This document shows positions 21,300-32,082 of a DNA stretch of 64,000 nt, piece by piece (position 1 is the stretch's first letter; each line of letters opens with the position of its first letter). The stretch is from Pseudoips prasinana (Eukaryota; Arthropoda; Insecta; Lepidoptera; Nolidae), in NCBI GenBank assembly GCA_951640165.1, contig OX621260.1, forward strand, positions 26,306,001 to 26,370,000, written 5' to 3'. The notes under the pieces were generated by a model that searched no databases, was not told the DNA's origin, and was given only the letters and a program-made list of their open reading frames with translations. The translations under genes and the position numbers were made by a program.

Positions 21300-22926
21300 A
21301 AACTCAGTAAAAAGCCTTTTTTTAAATCAGGATTATTTTAAAATCTAATTCCAATTTAATTATTTTAATGCGTTGAATTAAATCATTACTCATTCCCAAG
21401 CAATTTTGTAATTTTAACTTTGACTCCTTTACTTGGCAATTAAGGTATCTAAAAGAGAGCTTAAGAAATCTACAATTTAAGTAACTGCGCTCGAGAGCAT
21501 CCCGCCATGTGGTTTGAGCCACGAGTCCGGGACTCAGGGTCAGTTAGTAATAGCTCGACGTGTAATGCAGATTGAGGTATAATTTAACCTCAAGCTCGCA
21601 TTGTTATTGAGTTAGCGATAATAGTCAAAGAGTATTTAAACCTACATTAATAATAGTCATAATATCACAATTGCGAATGTGACACCACACCACTTTTAAC
21701 AAAAACCTTTTGGGTTTTGTGGTTAGAATGGAATGAGTTACACTGGGAGACACCGACATGAATAAAAAGAAGAATCCTACTAATATTATAAATGCGAAAG
21801 TTTGTGAGTATTCATGTTTGTTACTCTTTCACGCAAAAACTACCGGCCTGATTTTGATGAAACTTTCTAGTAATATAGCTTATATATCCAAATAACACAA
21901 AGGCTATAATTTATTAAGTTTAACGCGGGTGAAACGGCGGGGCACTATTAGGCAACTAACAATAGTGTTGTATTTGGTAGCTATTAATATTATAATACTA
22001 TAATTACAACAAGTCACCACCATTGTTCGTTATTGACTCGCTTCGCGTTTGTATATTTAGCAAACGCGCTTCTAATGTGTTCCTACCAAGTTTATATTCG
22101 TAAGCATTGACCAACGCGGCGACGCGCTGATTGTCCGAAGTTTTGAAACTATGTTATGTTTTGATGGTTCGACCTTCAGACATTGTTCGGAAACACGTGG
22201 ATGAGTGAGGAAAGTAAAATACTCCTCTATTAGTGTCAAGTGTATTTCGTACGCGCCGATAATTAAATTACTTACCTAACACCAAATGTAAGTATATTTA
22301 TACTCTCGGTAAATTCAGTATTTCTCGAAATTATTCATTTTTAATCACTAAAAAATTAAAATAGTTTATTTTTAACTAAGTATTTAAAACGATTTAATAC
22401 GAAGTAACAGTGATAACGTCACCTGGCGATACCTGTATAGAATACATTCATGGTAACATTTCATAAAGGAACAATATTAATTAATAGTCAACATTACGAG
22501 GAAAATACAATATAAAAAAATATTTACAAGAATATTAAAAAGCAAACAAAAATGCCACGGATAGCTAACTAAAATGTGTGTGTGTGTGCGTGAGTGTGCA
22601 CGCGCGAATTAAGGGTTGGGTCCCGGGTGTTTCAATAAAAAAACTATATTTAGCTTAACAGCAGAACAATAATAATCTTTTATTTTCATATTACATTAGT
22701 ATTTATAAGCTAACTATGCTAAGTTAACAATATACTTAACTAGGGCAAGTGGAGGAGGGATTTACGCTTACGAATCTAAGGCAGTTAGGGCTGCCTCCCT
22801 TAACTCGCGCGTGTGTGTGTGTGTGTGTGTGTGTACAACATGTGTTCACATTTGGCATTTTTCACGCACATTCATTTTATGGCTATAAAGAGCTGCTTGC
22901 ATCCAATTTTAAGTGAAAACTAATAC
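21300..22926. other. Intergenic; two GT microsatellites; no gene seen
   Basis: Contains (TG)n runs at 22576-22588 and 22808-22834 in a locally duplicated CGCGCG-flanked context, and a stretch at 21775-21950 similar to the ends of Helitron-like elements (TTTAACGCGGGTGAAACGGC). Nothing codes for a protein I recognise. Confidence 0.5.
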
Positions 22927-23284
22927 CTACGCTTTTTTAATAAAAAGTGAAGGTAAACCGTGAAGCATAGCATTCTCCTGTCTTGCCAAAAAAAAAGAAG
23001 AAAAGTAAACCATGACGCTGAATCGAGTTTTGGAAATCGACAACAAGCGCGTTCGGGTCGGCGACGTACTGATAACTACTAACTTGTTGTTGGCCCGTCC
23101 CATGGAGATGATGATCAAGTGTATACCAACTTGGCCGTCAGTCATCATCACCACGTGGACGTGCCAACACCAAGTTAGAAGTTATCACATGGTTAGTACT
23201 GGACTATTTGATGATAGTCGTGTAGGAACAGACCAGTTCAAAAGAAAAAGCGATTTTCAAATCTGTTCTTGTCTCTTGCTTTAA
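22927..23284. other. Unassigned stretch open on both strands
   Basis: A 90-codon frame from ATG 23012 (+) overlaps a 75-codon frame on the minus strand. Base composition is more balanced than the surroundings, but neither product has a domain I know and no splice logic links it to a neighbour. It may be a transposon remnant or a lone exon. Confidence 0.25.
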
Positions 23285-23485
23285 GCAAATCGTGCGATTC
23301 AGCAATTATTTATTCTAATTAGCGTTGCGTGTGCAGTGACCGCCGACCGTGACATTGGACTCGTAACATATTAAACTCTATTAGGTTGAATCATTGTAGC
23401 AATTACAATGAAGTATATAGGGTGAACGCATACGTAATTATCATATCTGTAAGTATAACTATACGTACTTTGTCATCTATATCTT

Positions 23486-23550
23486 TGTTGGATCCGGTGG
23501 TAGCATTAAAGCGCGACCGTTATAAACACAAGGTCCGCCATAATAATAAT
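23486..23550 (+). repeat. Interspersed repeat (GGATCCGGTGGTAGCATT family)
   Basis: Same core as 8020-8170. A third, diverged copy is at 24835-24905 (TTTGTTTCGCTGGGTCTTCT, GGATCCAGTGGTAGGAC). Confidence 0.7.
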
Positions 23551-23678
23551 ATTTAATTCGTACCTTAATATAGACAATATGTAGCAAAAATATAGCTAAA
23601 ATTAAAAATGTCTATAATTAATCGTACACTTGATCTCCTTGACTTAATATAACCTAGTTAAATATCATTACTATTATA

Positions 23679-23914
23679 AAATAAATATTACTGTATTTTT
23701 TTTTCATACAATCCGTGTACCTAAATATCTACATCATGTAACGTAATTAACGCACACCCTCAGACACCCCAATTAGAATATTATGTTGTAATCAATTATG
23801 ATTACAACATAATATTCTAATTGGGGTGTCTGAGGGTGTGCGTTAATTACGTTACATGATGTAGATATTTAGGTACACGGATTGTATGAAAAAAAAATAC
23901 AGTAATATTTATTT
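23679..23914. repeat. Perfect palindrome, 116-bp arms, ATTA loop
   Basis: Left arm 23679-23794 and right arm 23799-23914 are exact reverse complements as far as I can read, including a run of nine T or A. The 4-base spacer is ATTA. The inner half of each arm is the end of the MITE family described at 42113-42518. The outer half is flanking repeat sequence. Confidence 0.95.
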
Positions 23915-24306
23915 AACGAATTTAGTAAATAACAATACATATACATGTTAAATTAAAAATTCAGTGTATGTATTAACATACACTGAATTTTTAATTTAAC
24001 ATGTATATGTATTGTTATTTACTAAATTCGTTTCTTAGAAAAAAGTTCATTTTTCTTTATTTTGTATTGAATGATGGAATTTGGATGAATACAAATAAAC
24101 TGCAATTTTAAAAAGTCTTTTTGCTTTCACTTACGGTCCATTTTAATTTGTTTTGACTGTACAGGGTTAATATTACAATAATTTCCGTATTTTTAATTAT
24201 TTTGAAATAAAAAAATACCTATATTAAAAATTATATAAATATATTCAGTAAACCATTCTGAACAAACTATCTTAAGGATGTGCGTTAATTAAGTTACATG
24301 TTGTAT
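23740..24306 (+). mobile_element. MITE (ACATGTAACGTAATTAACGC ends), palindromically expanded copy
   Basis: Ends are ACATCATGTAACGTAATTAA and, inverted, TTAATTAAGTTACATGTTGT. The normal linear order is seen at 42113-42518. Here an inverted block has been inserted in the middle, producing the two palindromes. No coding capacity; mobilised, if at all, by a transposase elsewhere. Confidence 0.85.
23915..24032. repeat. Perfect palindrome, 57-bp arms, ATTA loop
   Basis: Left arm 23915-23971 and right arm 23976-24032, with spacer ATTA again. It begins at the base after the first palindrome ends. The right arm continues the MITE body (CACTGAATTTTTAATTTAAC) in normal order. Confidence 0.95.
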
Positions 24307-24309
24307 ACC

Positions 24310-25160
24310 TAGAAATAATTATAAATTGATTAATTAATTACATATTACTACAAACATCTTCTGACTATTTACAAGCGCTTTTTTTTTAAGTTTATGTGAA
24401 TAATAACCTTTTTTATTTTGTCATCATGGTGTCTGCTTACTATTATTAAGATTTTAAAACCTGGTCGTGACGCGACGAAATCTTTTAATGTTTAATTCAA
24501 ACAGACTTGCCGAGCTACGCAGATAATATCTCAAGAGACTTCGTTATTAAGATTAGGAAGGTGAACGCTTTGTTCAACACGAATAACTTTCAACTGATGT
24601 TATCTAAGAAATTATAAATAAGGAATTAATTACTGCGGTAAAATGTTGTTGTCTAGAAATCCTTTCCAAATTATGAAACGCTCTCCGGTCCCTTACATAA
24701 CCAGATACTTACTTATAACAACATAGTCTTTGGCCGCGACACTGTCCTCGTAAACTGTAAAGCGAGCGCCAATACTAATCGGCGCAGTTAGCATGGCGAC
24801 GAAAACTCGTCTCGTGTCTCGTACGCTCACATGTTCGCTGAGTTTGTTTCGCTGGGTCTTCTCAGGTGGGGCAAATTGGATCCAGTGGTAGGACTTAAGT
24901 GCGGCTGTCGCTATTTAATTTTTCCTCAATATGGCAGAACCATTCAAACAAGATGTAGTAAATTTTTCTAATAATATAAGTATTGATAAAAAGTATTTAA
25001 ACACCTTAAGTAGGCAATTTGACAGTAGGTTCAATAAATTATAAAGAGTTATAATTATCATTATAATTTATTGAAGCTACTGTCAAATTGCTTATTTCCA
25101 TCTCAATCACATATGTGATCATACAGAGGTATGATCACATATGTGATTTAGGTGATTCTA
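24310..25160. other. Intergenic with two hairpins; no gene seen
   Basis: Inverted repeats at 25015-25093 (AAGTAGGCAATTTGACAGTA arms) and 25106-25150 (AATCACATATGTGATCATAC arms). A diverged repeat copy lies at 24305-24420. Nothing else recognised. Confidence 0.55.
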
Positions 25161-25174
25161 GGTACAAATATATT

Positions 25175-25682
25175 CGCCGTGGTCTCCAGAAGGAGGTCAT
25201 GCTCCAGAAGGAGGCCGCCGAGCGGAAATCGGGAGCTAGCCGACCCCGCTCGTAGACGTAGGAGGCGTCGGGGCGGCGGCGGCAGCCGTTAGCCCTACTC
25301 CCCTCGGGGCTGCGGTGGCAGTATGAGAAGTGTCCTGAACTGCCGCCACGTGCAAGCAGCCACGGGAAGACAGCGAACTGTTTGTGGCGCAGTCGCTGTG
25401 CCGTACTGGCAGGAGTCGGCAAATGGGGAGGGCAACCCACAGCTCTCCCCGGGTGCGTGTCCCGACCATCTGGGACACGGCGCAAAAGTGGGCCACCGGA
25501 GCAGCACACCCGCGTCCCCGGGGCTCCCCCTATCAGGCGCCAGAAGAAGTCCACGGCAGGTTAGGTTTAGCCGGTGCTAGTCCGACATAACCACCCGCAG
25601 ACACTTTTTGCGGGTGGCATGCGCATCCACCTGGTTCTACAGGTGGATGGTTAGGCACAACCCAGCCTTATCAAAAAAAAAA
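25175..25682 (+). mobile_element. GC-rich poly(A) retroposon with 13-bp target duplication
   Basis: A 508-bp, strikingly GC-rich insert ends in an A run. It is flanked by the direct repeat GTACAAATATATT at 25162-25174 and 25683-25695. This is the signature of target-primed reverse transcription: a 5'-truncated LINE 3' end, possibly of an R1-clade LINE given the GC content, or a SINE. Near its end it has GCGGGTGG-type and CACCTG hairpins (25598-25650). The overlapping small ORFs on both strands are by-products of high GC. Confidence 0.85.
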
Positions 25683-26958
25683 GTACAAATATATTATAAG
25701 ATCGTTCTTATAATATATTTGTACCTACAATCAAATATATATAAGTAATTTGTAATAATTAATATCATATCAAAATCATAGATACAACAGACACAATTTT
25801 TTTTCTCTATTCGAGAATATATCAGTTACCGTAGTTAGAACGAGATAAAAACTGGTATCACCTTATTTAGAAACAGATGTTCGGATATGAGGCTTTCTAG
25901 TTCTAGGGAGTCTTAATAAACCAAATATTCTAGTTGTATAATTACAATAGTATTTTATCAACCAATTTATAGTTACTTCTGAGAACAGCTGTTCTAGTAA
26001 GCAGGCTATATGAAATAACAGACTGTTATTTCTTTAGAACTATTGAGTGAAATTAAGGTATTATAATTGACAATTATCAATTGTTTAGTTGGTTAGTTTA
26101 AGATATTTGACATTTTCTATTATATATTATTTAATTTAAGCTTAAATTATTTTGTAGATACGCCTTCTATTGGCAAAAAATAGCGAACATGTATTTCTAT
26201 TTATCATCATCTATTGTACTTTATACCTATGTTTACAAAAATAAAGATTATGATTATGATTACTTAGGTGAAACAGGAACAGGTGTAACAGTTATGTGAT
26301 TTGACCGGTTATAGCCCACTCTTATGTCTCTCTACAGCGTTCGGCAAATCTTCATACTTGCAGTCATAGATTCGTATGTTTAACGCTGAATCTCTATTTT
26401 AGCTCACTAAAATTGTCATGTTAGATTGGTTGAGTGCTAAATACTTGGTAATGGATTTGTCAGTGTTCGTTACCACCGATCAATTTTTGTCACATTTTGA
26501 CAACTAGCCTAAAAGTTAAGCCCGTTCTGCATTAAAACTGAGTAGTCAGAAATATGCATAATCATCCAGTGGATTTGACAATACAGAATGATGACTCTTC
26601 ATGAAAGAAAAGTTTAGTTGTTTAAGTATTCCTTTGACAAGTCTAAACCACAGCTGTCTAACGATAACAACCGGAGCCGGCAGATTAGAATTTTTGTTTG
26701 TTTTTAATTTAAAATAACTTGTATTGTATGTCAACGTTGTCTATGTTTAGTGTGTGTTGTGCATGCCTTCAATAGGTGTACATATACGAACTGAATTATA
26801 TAGTGAGCTAAGATTTAAATGTTGTGTATGTATACTGTTGGTGTGTCTATAATAAATAAATAAATAGAATCGCCTCTCCTCTCACATACTTATTATTTGA
26901 AGATCTCACGAGTTTAAGATTATTTATTGTTTTCGTCGTGTTGGCAACAGATTTGACA
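25683..26958. other. Intergenic; no gene seen
   Basis: Begins with a palindrome (25683-25725, GTACAAATATATTATAAGA arms). A SINE- or LINE-like tail (ATTATGATTATGATTAC) lies near 26250. No recognised gene or promoter motif, although the secreted-protein gene starts at the right border. Confidence 0.45.
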
Positions 26959-27153
26959 ATGAAGTCCCTAGTGGTGTTCCTGACGAGCTGCACGTGGCTG
27001 GCGACGTGCGTGCCGCCGCCGCACCCGGACGCGCTCGCCGTCAAGCACGAGGAGGACCTCCTGCCCCCGGCGCTCAAGAGCCCGGCGTGGCGCAACCCAC
27101 ACCTACTAAACATACTACCGCTAACCAGTCTGTTGCATGACGGAGAAAATCTG
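26959..27153 (+). CDS. Small secreted protein, exon 1 (signal peptide)
   Basis: ATG 26959 opens MKSLVVFLTSCTWLATC, a clear signal peptide with likely cleavage after residue 16-18. It is followed by a Pro-rich acidic stretch (VPPPHPDALAVKHEEDLLPP) and a NPHLLNILPL segment. The 65 codons end in phase 0 at a CTG/GTGAGC donor. The exon is GC-rich with codon-biased third positions, unlike the AT-rich surroundings, which supports real coding. A possible acceptor GGCAACAG just upstream (26950) suggests a 5' untranslated exon further left. The ORF continuing past the donor is intron. Joined to 31879-32082 it makes a 132-residue secreted protein of a family I do not recognise. It contains no cysteine pattern of a known toxin or defensin. 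Confidence 0.75.
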
Positions 27154-27244
27154 GTGAGCTTTTTTGAAATCTGGTACGCATTTTAGACAAAGGATTTAGC
27201 TGTTTCGGTCTAAGAGTCCACTGACTGGTGAACTAACTTTACAT

Positions 27245-27612
27245 AATGTCCTCCTAGCCGAGATCCGGCCACGGCGGCCAGTCTTAAAGGAGACTAGCCA
27301 TCTGCGCGGGACATATTATAGTGCTCAAGTGTGTGCGCAAACACAGGAGCACTTTCTATTACATCGCTCTCATGATCCGATGGGACGACTAGCGACACGA
27401 CCGGAAAGAGGTCAGGTATAGGACCGACGGCTTTACGTGCTCTCCGAGGCACGGGGGTATAATACCGCCAACTCCCAGACTTCGGGCTGATATTAAGATT
27501 ATTTCGTTTTACAGAAAAATCCCAAAATCACCTTCGGCCCGACCCAGGTTTTGAACCCAGGGCCTCGTTATCTGCGGTTGAACACGCTACCGCTAGACCA
27601 ACGAGGCAGTCA
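27245..27612 (-). mobile_element. tRNA-headed SINE (GCCTCGTTGGTCTAGCGG family)
   Basis: On the minus strand: head TGCCTCGTTGGTCTAGCGGT, box B-like GGTTCAAAACCTGGGTCGGG, then CCCGAAGTCTGGGAGTTGGC and a long body ending TCCTAGCCGAG-like near 27255. Copies lie at 55590-56000 (+), 31445-31712 (-) and 48400-48760 (-). It is inside the secreted-protein intron. Confidence 0.85.
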
Positions 27613-28044
27613 GAACTATAACTTTACATATTAGTGCATCTAAATAAGTTATTGTTGTGTCTCTGTGCGGGAATAAGATTGTCGGATAGGCATCCCACCT
27701 CATCAGCTTCGAGGGAATTAGTCCGTAACAAGTACCTTATTGTCGCCCGTGGTACCTATTGCAAGAGTCCTTAGGATATTATATGGAGCTATTGCTGCAT
27801 GGTCCTTACCCTGCGCAATCCGTTTAATATTATAACCCCTGTGCTGTTTACCGATTCTTTTGTTTTAAAAGAGAATTATACCCTAAAATCGATTGCAATG
27901 TAGCCTTCGTAAATACTTGTAACCGTATTTTACACCTATAACTTCATATCGGATTTACGACATGTCAGATTCACGATCTTCACTATTTGTAAAAATGAGC
28001 TGACAATACTCATACTTGACATTCCTACCAAAGATAACTCAGCA

Positions 28045-28260
28045 TAGATTATAGTAAACGAGTGTGTGCGCCAGTCACAAGCACTCTGTACTCCATCACT
28101 TCATATTCCGTTATACGAGTTAGACTACGAGACTGGAGAGAGGTAACATGCAGGGGCGACGCCGTTCCGTTTACTTCCGCACAGGAGAAACTTTCTTGCC
28201 AAAAGCCCAATCACAATTTTCAAACCGTCGCGTCACATGAATTAAAATCAGGACTTTATT
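28045..28260 (-). mobile_element. SINE fragment (same family as 27245-27612)
   Basis: Diverged middle part of the family (GAGTGTGTGCGCCAGTCACA, GACTGGAGAGAGGTAACATG). No head or tail visible. Confidence 0.5.
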
Positions 28261-28449
28261 AAAATCAAAATATTTATTTGTAAAACATAGGTATTAAAAT
28301 GATAGTACTAATAGGTTCTATATATGGGCGCTATGTTCTACCGTGAAGGCGCACGAATATCACTGTCATATGTAATAGTGATTGTAACTACTTGAGGGCT
28401 AAATCAAGACGAACAGTAAATAGCGTGCAATAGTGCAAGTAGCTACGAT

Positions 28450-31155
28450 GTGTGGTGCCACAGCTCTGTGCGGTTGTATTTTGTTTTAAGCACTTTTAGG
28501 CGCTATTACCATGTATTTTTGCATCCCGCTTCGCCACTTTCTTGGCTTCCACGTGATTTGGGTTTGATTTGGGTTCGAGACATTGAGATAAATGTCTGTG
28601 TTATTTGTTGTTATAGACCTCCAACTAGTAATAATTTTGACAACTTTATGGATAAACTTGAAAAATGTTTACAGCATTTCTTCAATAAAATGTGTATAAT
28701 TTGTGGTGACTATAATATTAATTTATTTAAAGATGACATAAAGAAAAATTGGTTTTTATCATTATTAAAGTCTTATAACTTTAGATATCTTATAGATTTT
28801 CCGACTTTCATTAGAAATAAATCGCAATCATGTATAGACAATATTCTAACTAATTTACCTGACAGTGCTATAAATAGTATAAATATCGAACATAATGGGT
28901 TAGCAGATGGTCATGCAGGTCTCTTTTGTACGTTGCGTTTAGAAAAAATAGAATTCAAGAGTAGGCCACACTATGTTCATCTCTGCAGGAGAAAATATAA
29001 CGAAAAGACAAAAAGGGACTTCAGGAACATGTTATTAGAAACTAACTGGAGCAAAGGCATTAACACTTTTATAGAAAAATTCAGAGCAATGCATTCTTCT
29101 AATTTTAGGAAGTATATATTTAAATGTAATCTCAAAAGAAATGGAAAGGCTAAGTGGGTTTCAAACGGAATACGAATAGCGAGTACATTTAAACGTTTTT
29201 TAAATACTATAGATAAAACCAATAGTGATAAGTCGGTTCTAGAATATAGAAGTAAATATACAAAAGTTTATAGAAAGGTAATTAGCACGGCAAAACGAAA
29301 TGACGTTAGAAAAAAAATAGAAATGGCGTCAGACTCTAGTAAGGCAATATGGAAAATAGTAAACGAACGGCGAAATGTCACTAAAACCTTTGACCACGAA
29401 CAACTAATTCTTAAAATTGACCAAAAAGTTACGATTGACCCTAAGGAGGTGGTAGCCATATTTTCAAAAAGTTTTGACAATGTTGTGCGCCTAACAGCAT
29501 TTGACCATAAATTAGCAATAACGTATTTGACTGAAAGTGTTAGTAGAATAGAATCAAACATGGCCTTTGACTTAGTTACGCCCTTTGAAATATTTAATAT
29601 AGTGAAAAAAATTACTAGTAAATCAAGTACCGGTTATGACGAAATACCCTTGACTGTTATCAAAGATAACATTGACTTATTGGCAGAGCCCTTAGCATTG
29701 TTCTATAATGAATGTATCGGGATGGGCTTATTCCCTGACCAGTTCAAAATAGCTCGTGTCATTCCGATTTTTAAAAAAGGAAAAAAATGTGATCCAGCTA
29801 ACTACCGACCAATTTCTCTGTTGCCAGTGTTATCTAAAATTTTCGAAAAAATAATAAAGGACCGTCTCATGAGGCACTTAAATAAGCACATAATCTTAAA
29901 TTGTCAACAGTTTGGATACCGAACATCTTTAGGCACCACAGATGCTATTGAGGCTTTAATTGACGAAGTTGTATGTAAACTAAATGACAAATGTAAAGTG
30001 GCTGGTATTTTCCTAGACCTTAGTTCTGCCTTTGACACTGTGGACCATGGTATACTTTTAGCTAAGTTGGAACACTATGGGATACGGGGAATCGTGCTTA
30101 AACTATTCACCTCTTACTTGCAGAATAGAAAACAATATGTAGAGATTAAGTCTGTAGTAGATGGGGATGAAAAAATATATAAGTCTCATCTAGTCACTAT
30201 ATCCCACGGTGTACCCCAAGGCTCGGTCTTAGGTCCTATCTTTTTTATTTTGTTCCTGAATGACTTAACCAATTTTATAAGAAAACGTATAACAGATACT
30301 ACACTTGTCATTTTTGCTGATGACACAAATGCGATAGTATCTGCAAATACTGTTGAGGATTTAGAAGTCAAGATTAATACGGTTTTTAATGCTTTCGAAA
30401 TTTGGTTCGGTTCAAACAATTTAAAACTAAATGTTAATAAAACGAAATGTGTACTTTTTCAGTCTACTGTTTGCAACAATACCAGCCTTCATGTAGTATC
30501 CTGCGGAGAAAAGGTTGATGTAGTAGAAAAAGTAAAATTTTTGGGAGTACACATTGATGCATATCTAAATTGGAAAGAAGAGGTTTTATCTATTACTAAG
30601 ACTGTTAGTTCTGCATGTTATGCTATTAGAAGTTTAAGAGAAGAGCTCACTCTGCCTCAACTTAAAATAATATATTTTTCTCTGGTTGAGTCAAAGCTGA
30701 GGTACAGCATTAAATTATGGGGTAATAGTTATAATTACAATATCCAATCAGTACTTGTTATCCAAAAAAGAGCTATAAGGACGATGCTTCGTATAAAACA
30801 GACTGAGTCATGCAGAGACCATTTTGTTAAATTAGATATTTTGACGGCACCATGTCTATATATTCTTGTATTATTGACTAGTATTGTAAAAAATTTGCAC
30901 AAATACGAAACTGATGAGGAACGACAGCTGAGAGAGAGTACTCGTAGGAAGGACTTACCCTCTACAATTCAACCTAAATTGAATGTAGTTCAGCATAGTC
31001 CCAGAGTGCAATCTGTCAACTTATATAACAAGCTTCCAATAGAATTTAAAACTATACACAGAGTTAACGTATTTAAAAACAAATTGAAGACATTTTTATT
31101 GAAGAAAGCGTATTATAGTATTAATGAGTTCATAAATGACAAACGACAAATGTAA
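28450..31155 (+). CDS. Jockey/CR1-group LINE ORF2: endonuclease (partial) and reverse transcriptase
   Basis: A 901-codon open frame. The C-terminal half of an APE-type endonuclease begins near residue 45 (VCVICCYRPP), with CGDYNINL (~residue 85), SCIDNILTN and a GLADGHAGL histidine motif. The N-terminal endonuclease catalytic part is missing, so the copy is 5' truncated near 28560 and the first ~40 codons are probably flanking sequence. The reverse transcriptase follows: NYRPISLLPVLSKIFEKI, FLDLSSAFDTVDH, HGVPQGSVLGPIFF and FADDTNAI (~residue 622) with both catalytic aspartates. Then comes a KLNVNKTKCVLF segment and the LGVHID thumb. There is no frameshift, so it is a young insertion. The 3' end lies near 31390, after AATAAAG. 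It sits in the intron between 27153 and 31879 in the same orientation as the host gene. Confidence 0.92.
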   Translation: MWCHSSVRLYFVLSTFRRYYHVFLHPASPLSWLPRDLGLIWVRDIEINVCVICCYRPPTSNNFDNFMDKLEKCLQHFFNKMCIICGDYNINLFKDDIKKNWFLSLLKSYNFRYLIDFPTFIRNKSQSCIDNILTNLPDSAINSINIEHNGLADGHAGLFCTLRLEKIEFKSRPHYVHLCRRKYNEKTKRDFRNMLLETNWSKGINTFIEKFRAMHSSNFRKYIFKCNLKRNGKAKWVSNGIRIASTFKRFLNTIDKTNSDKSVLEYRSKYTKVYRKVISTAKRNDVRKKIEMASDSSKAIWKIVNERRNVTKTFDHEQLILKIDQKVTIDPKEVVAIFSKSFDNVVRLTAFDHKLAITYLTESVSRIESNMAFDLVTPFEIFNIVKKITSKSSTGYDEIPLTVIKDNIDLLAEPLALFYNECIGMGLFPDQFKIARVIPIFKKGKKCDPANYRPISLLPVLSKIFEKIIKDRLMRHLNKHIILNCQQFGYRTSLGTTDAIEALIDEVVCKLNDKCKVAGIFLDLSSAFDTVDHGILLAKLEHYGIRGIVLKLFTSYLQNRKQYVEIKSVVDGDEKIYKSHLVTISHGVPQGSVLGPIFFILFLNDLTNFIRKRITDTTLVIFADDTNAIVSANTVEDLEVKINTVFNAFEIWFGSNNLKLNVNKTKCVLFQSTVCNNTSLHVVSCGEKVDVVEKVKFLGVHIDAYLNWKEEVLSITKTVSSACYAIRSLREELTLPQLKIIYFSLVESKLRYSIKLWGNSYNYNIQSVLVIQKRAIRTMLRIKQTESCRDHFVKLDILTAPCLYILVLLTSIVKNLHKYETDEERQLRESTRRKDLPSTIQPKLNVVQHSPRVQSVNLYNKLPIEFKTIHRVNVFKNKLKTFLLKKAYYSINEFINDKRQM

Positions 31156-31395
31156 CAACGTATTCTTGACCATTATGTATGACAGTTTTATTTTGTATTT
31201 TAGATTTTAGATATGTATTGTACTACAAATGTTTCAACACAATGTAAATTGTTAACTGACTTGTGATTCCCGTATAGGACTACATTTGACGGACTCATAT
31301 TAGTTATAGGTACTGAGTTTAGGTAAATATGCTATGTGTACCCATTGCTTGATTCTAAAATCCTGCGCAATAAAGAGCTTTATGTTTAGATAGGT
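31156..31395 (+). other. 3' untranslated region of the LINE
   Basis: AT-rich region after the ORF2 stop, ending around CAATAAAGAGCTTTATG. The exact end is not fixed because no clear target duplication was found. Confidence 0.55.
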
Positions 31396-31444
31396 AATGT
31401 GCTTTTGTGTACTCCACTCTGGAAACAAAAACATCTCGTAGCTA

Positions 31445-31712
31445 AAGCGGGTTTACATAATAATAATGTCCTTTTAGCCGATTTCGGTCCCGACGACCAG
31501 TTACAATGTAGACTAGCCACCTGCGCGGGAATAATTATAGTGCACAAGTGTCTGCGCAAGCACTTTCTATTCCGAGACTCTCGAGGTGCTCTCCGATGCA
31601 CGGGGTGTAATACCGCTAACTTCGGGCTGATACTGAGAAATTTTCTTAACAGAAAAATCCCAAAGTCACTTTTTATTCCGACAAGGGATTTGAACCCAGG
31701 ACCTCATTAACG
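31445..31712 (-). mobile_element. SINE fragment (GCCTCGTTGGTCTAGCGG family)
   Basis: Inverted, diverged copy of 27245-27612. It keeps GGTCCTGGGTTCAAATCC (box B-like, minus strand), the AACTTCGGGCTGATACTGAG segment (plus strand) and the CTGCGCGGG block. The tRNA-like head is truncated. Confidence 0.75.
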
Positions 31713-31878
31713 TATGTTATAACCCACATAAATATATGATATAGTACAAATTCATGACTCAATTCAAACATAAATGTGATAAGTAAAGGTGCAGGTTACT
31801 CCTACACCGCATTTCGCATCATTTCAAATGTTTAGAGTAAGTTGAGATCATTTACTAATACATAATGTATGTTTCAAG

Positions 31879-32082
31879 GTGACGGAGAGAGAGGCCAACA
31901 AAATACCCAAAATAGAAATATACAAAGTGCTGACTCACGCCGGCTTGTTGCCAAGAAAAGCCTTACCGCCAGGTTTTAACCATAAACTGAACAAAATCCC
32001 CATCGCCATCCCCGGGAAACTACTAGCGAACAACTTTTACGGGATCTCGGACTGGGAAAGCCAAGTCTTACAGTATTTGTAA
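31879..32082 (+). CDS. Small secreted protein, exon 2 (C-terminus)
   Basis: Follows an acceptor ending GTTTCAAG and enters in phase 0, matching exon 1. It encodes 67 residues starting VTEREANKIPKIEIYKVL, with a basic/Pro-rich middle (LPRKALPPGFNHK, IPIAIPGKLL) and the C-terminus SDWESQVLQYL before TAA. Together with 26959-27153 this gives a 132-residue precursor. Dibasic or single-basic cleavage sites (LPRK, NHK) leave a processed peptide possible, but no amidation motif (GKR/GRR) is present. Function unknown. Separation from exon 1 by 4.7 kb, mostly LINE and SINE, is an observation; the joining itself is an inference from phase, strand and composition. Confidence 0.7.
   Translation: MTEREANKIPKIEIYKVLTHAGLLPRKALPPGFNHKLNKIPIAIPGKLLANNFYGISDWESQVLQYL

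Noticed and set aside
22927..23284. Possible cuticle-like or peptide gene on either strand
   Set aside because: A short Y.Y..D-like phrase in one frame is not enough, with no signal peptide and no consistent splice sites.
25135..25590. Five GC-rich overlapping ORFs
   Set aside because: They lie inside the poly(A) retroposon. High GC removes stop codons by chance in many frames.
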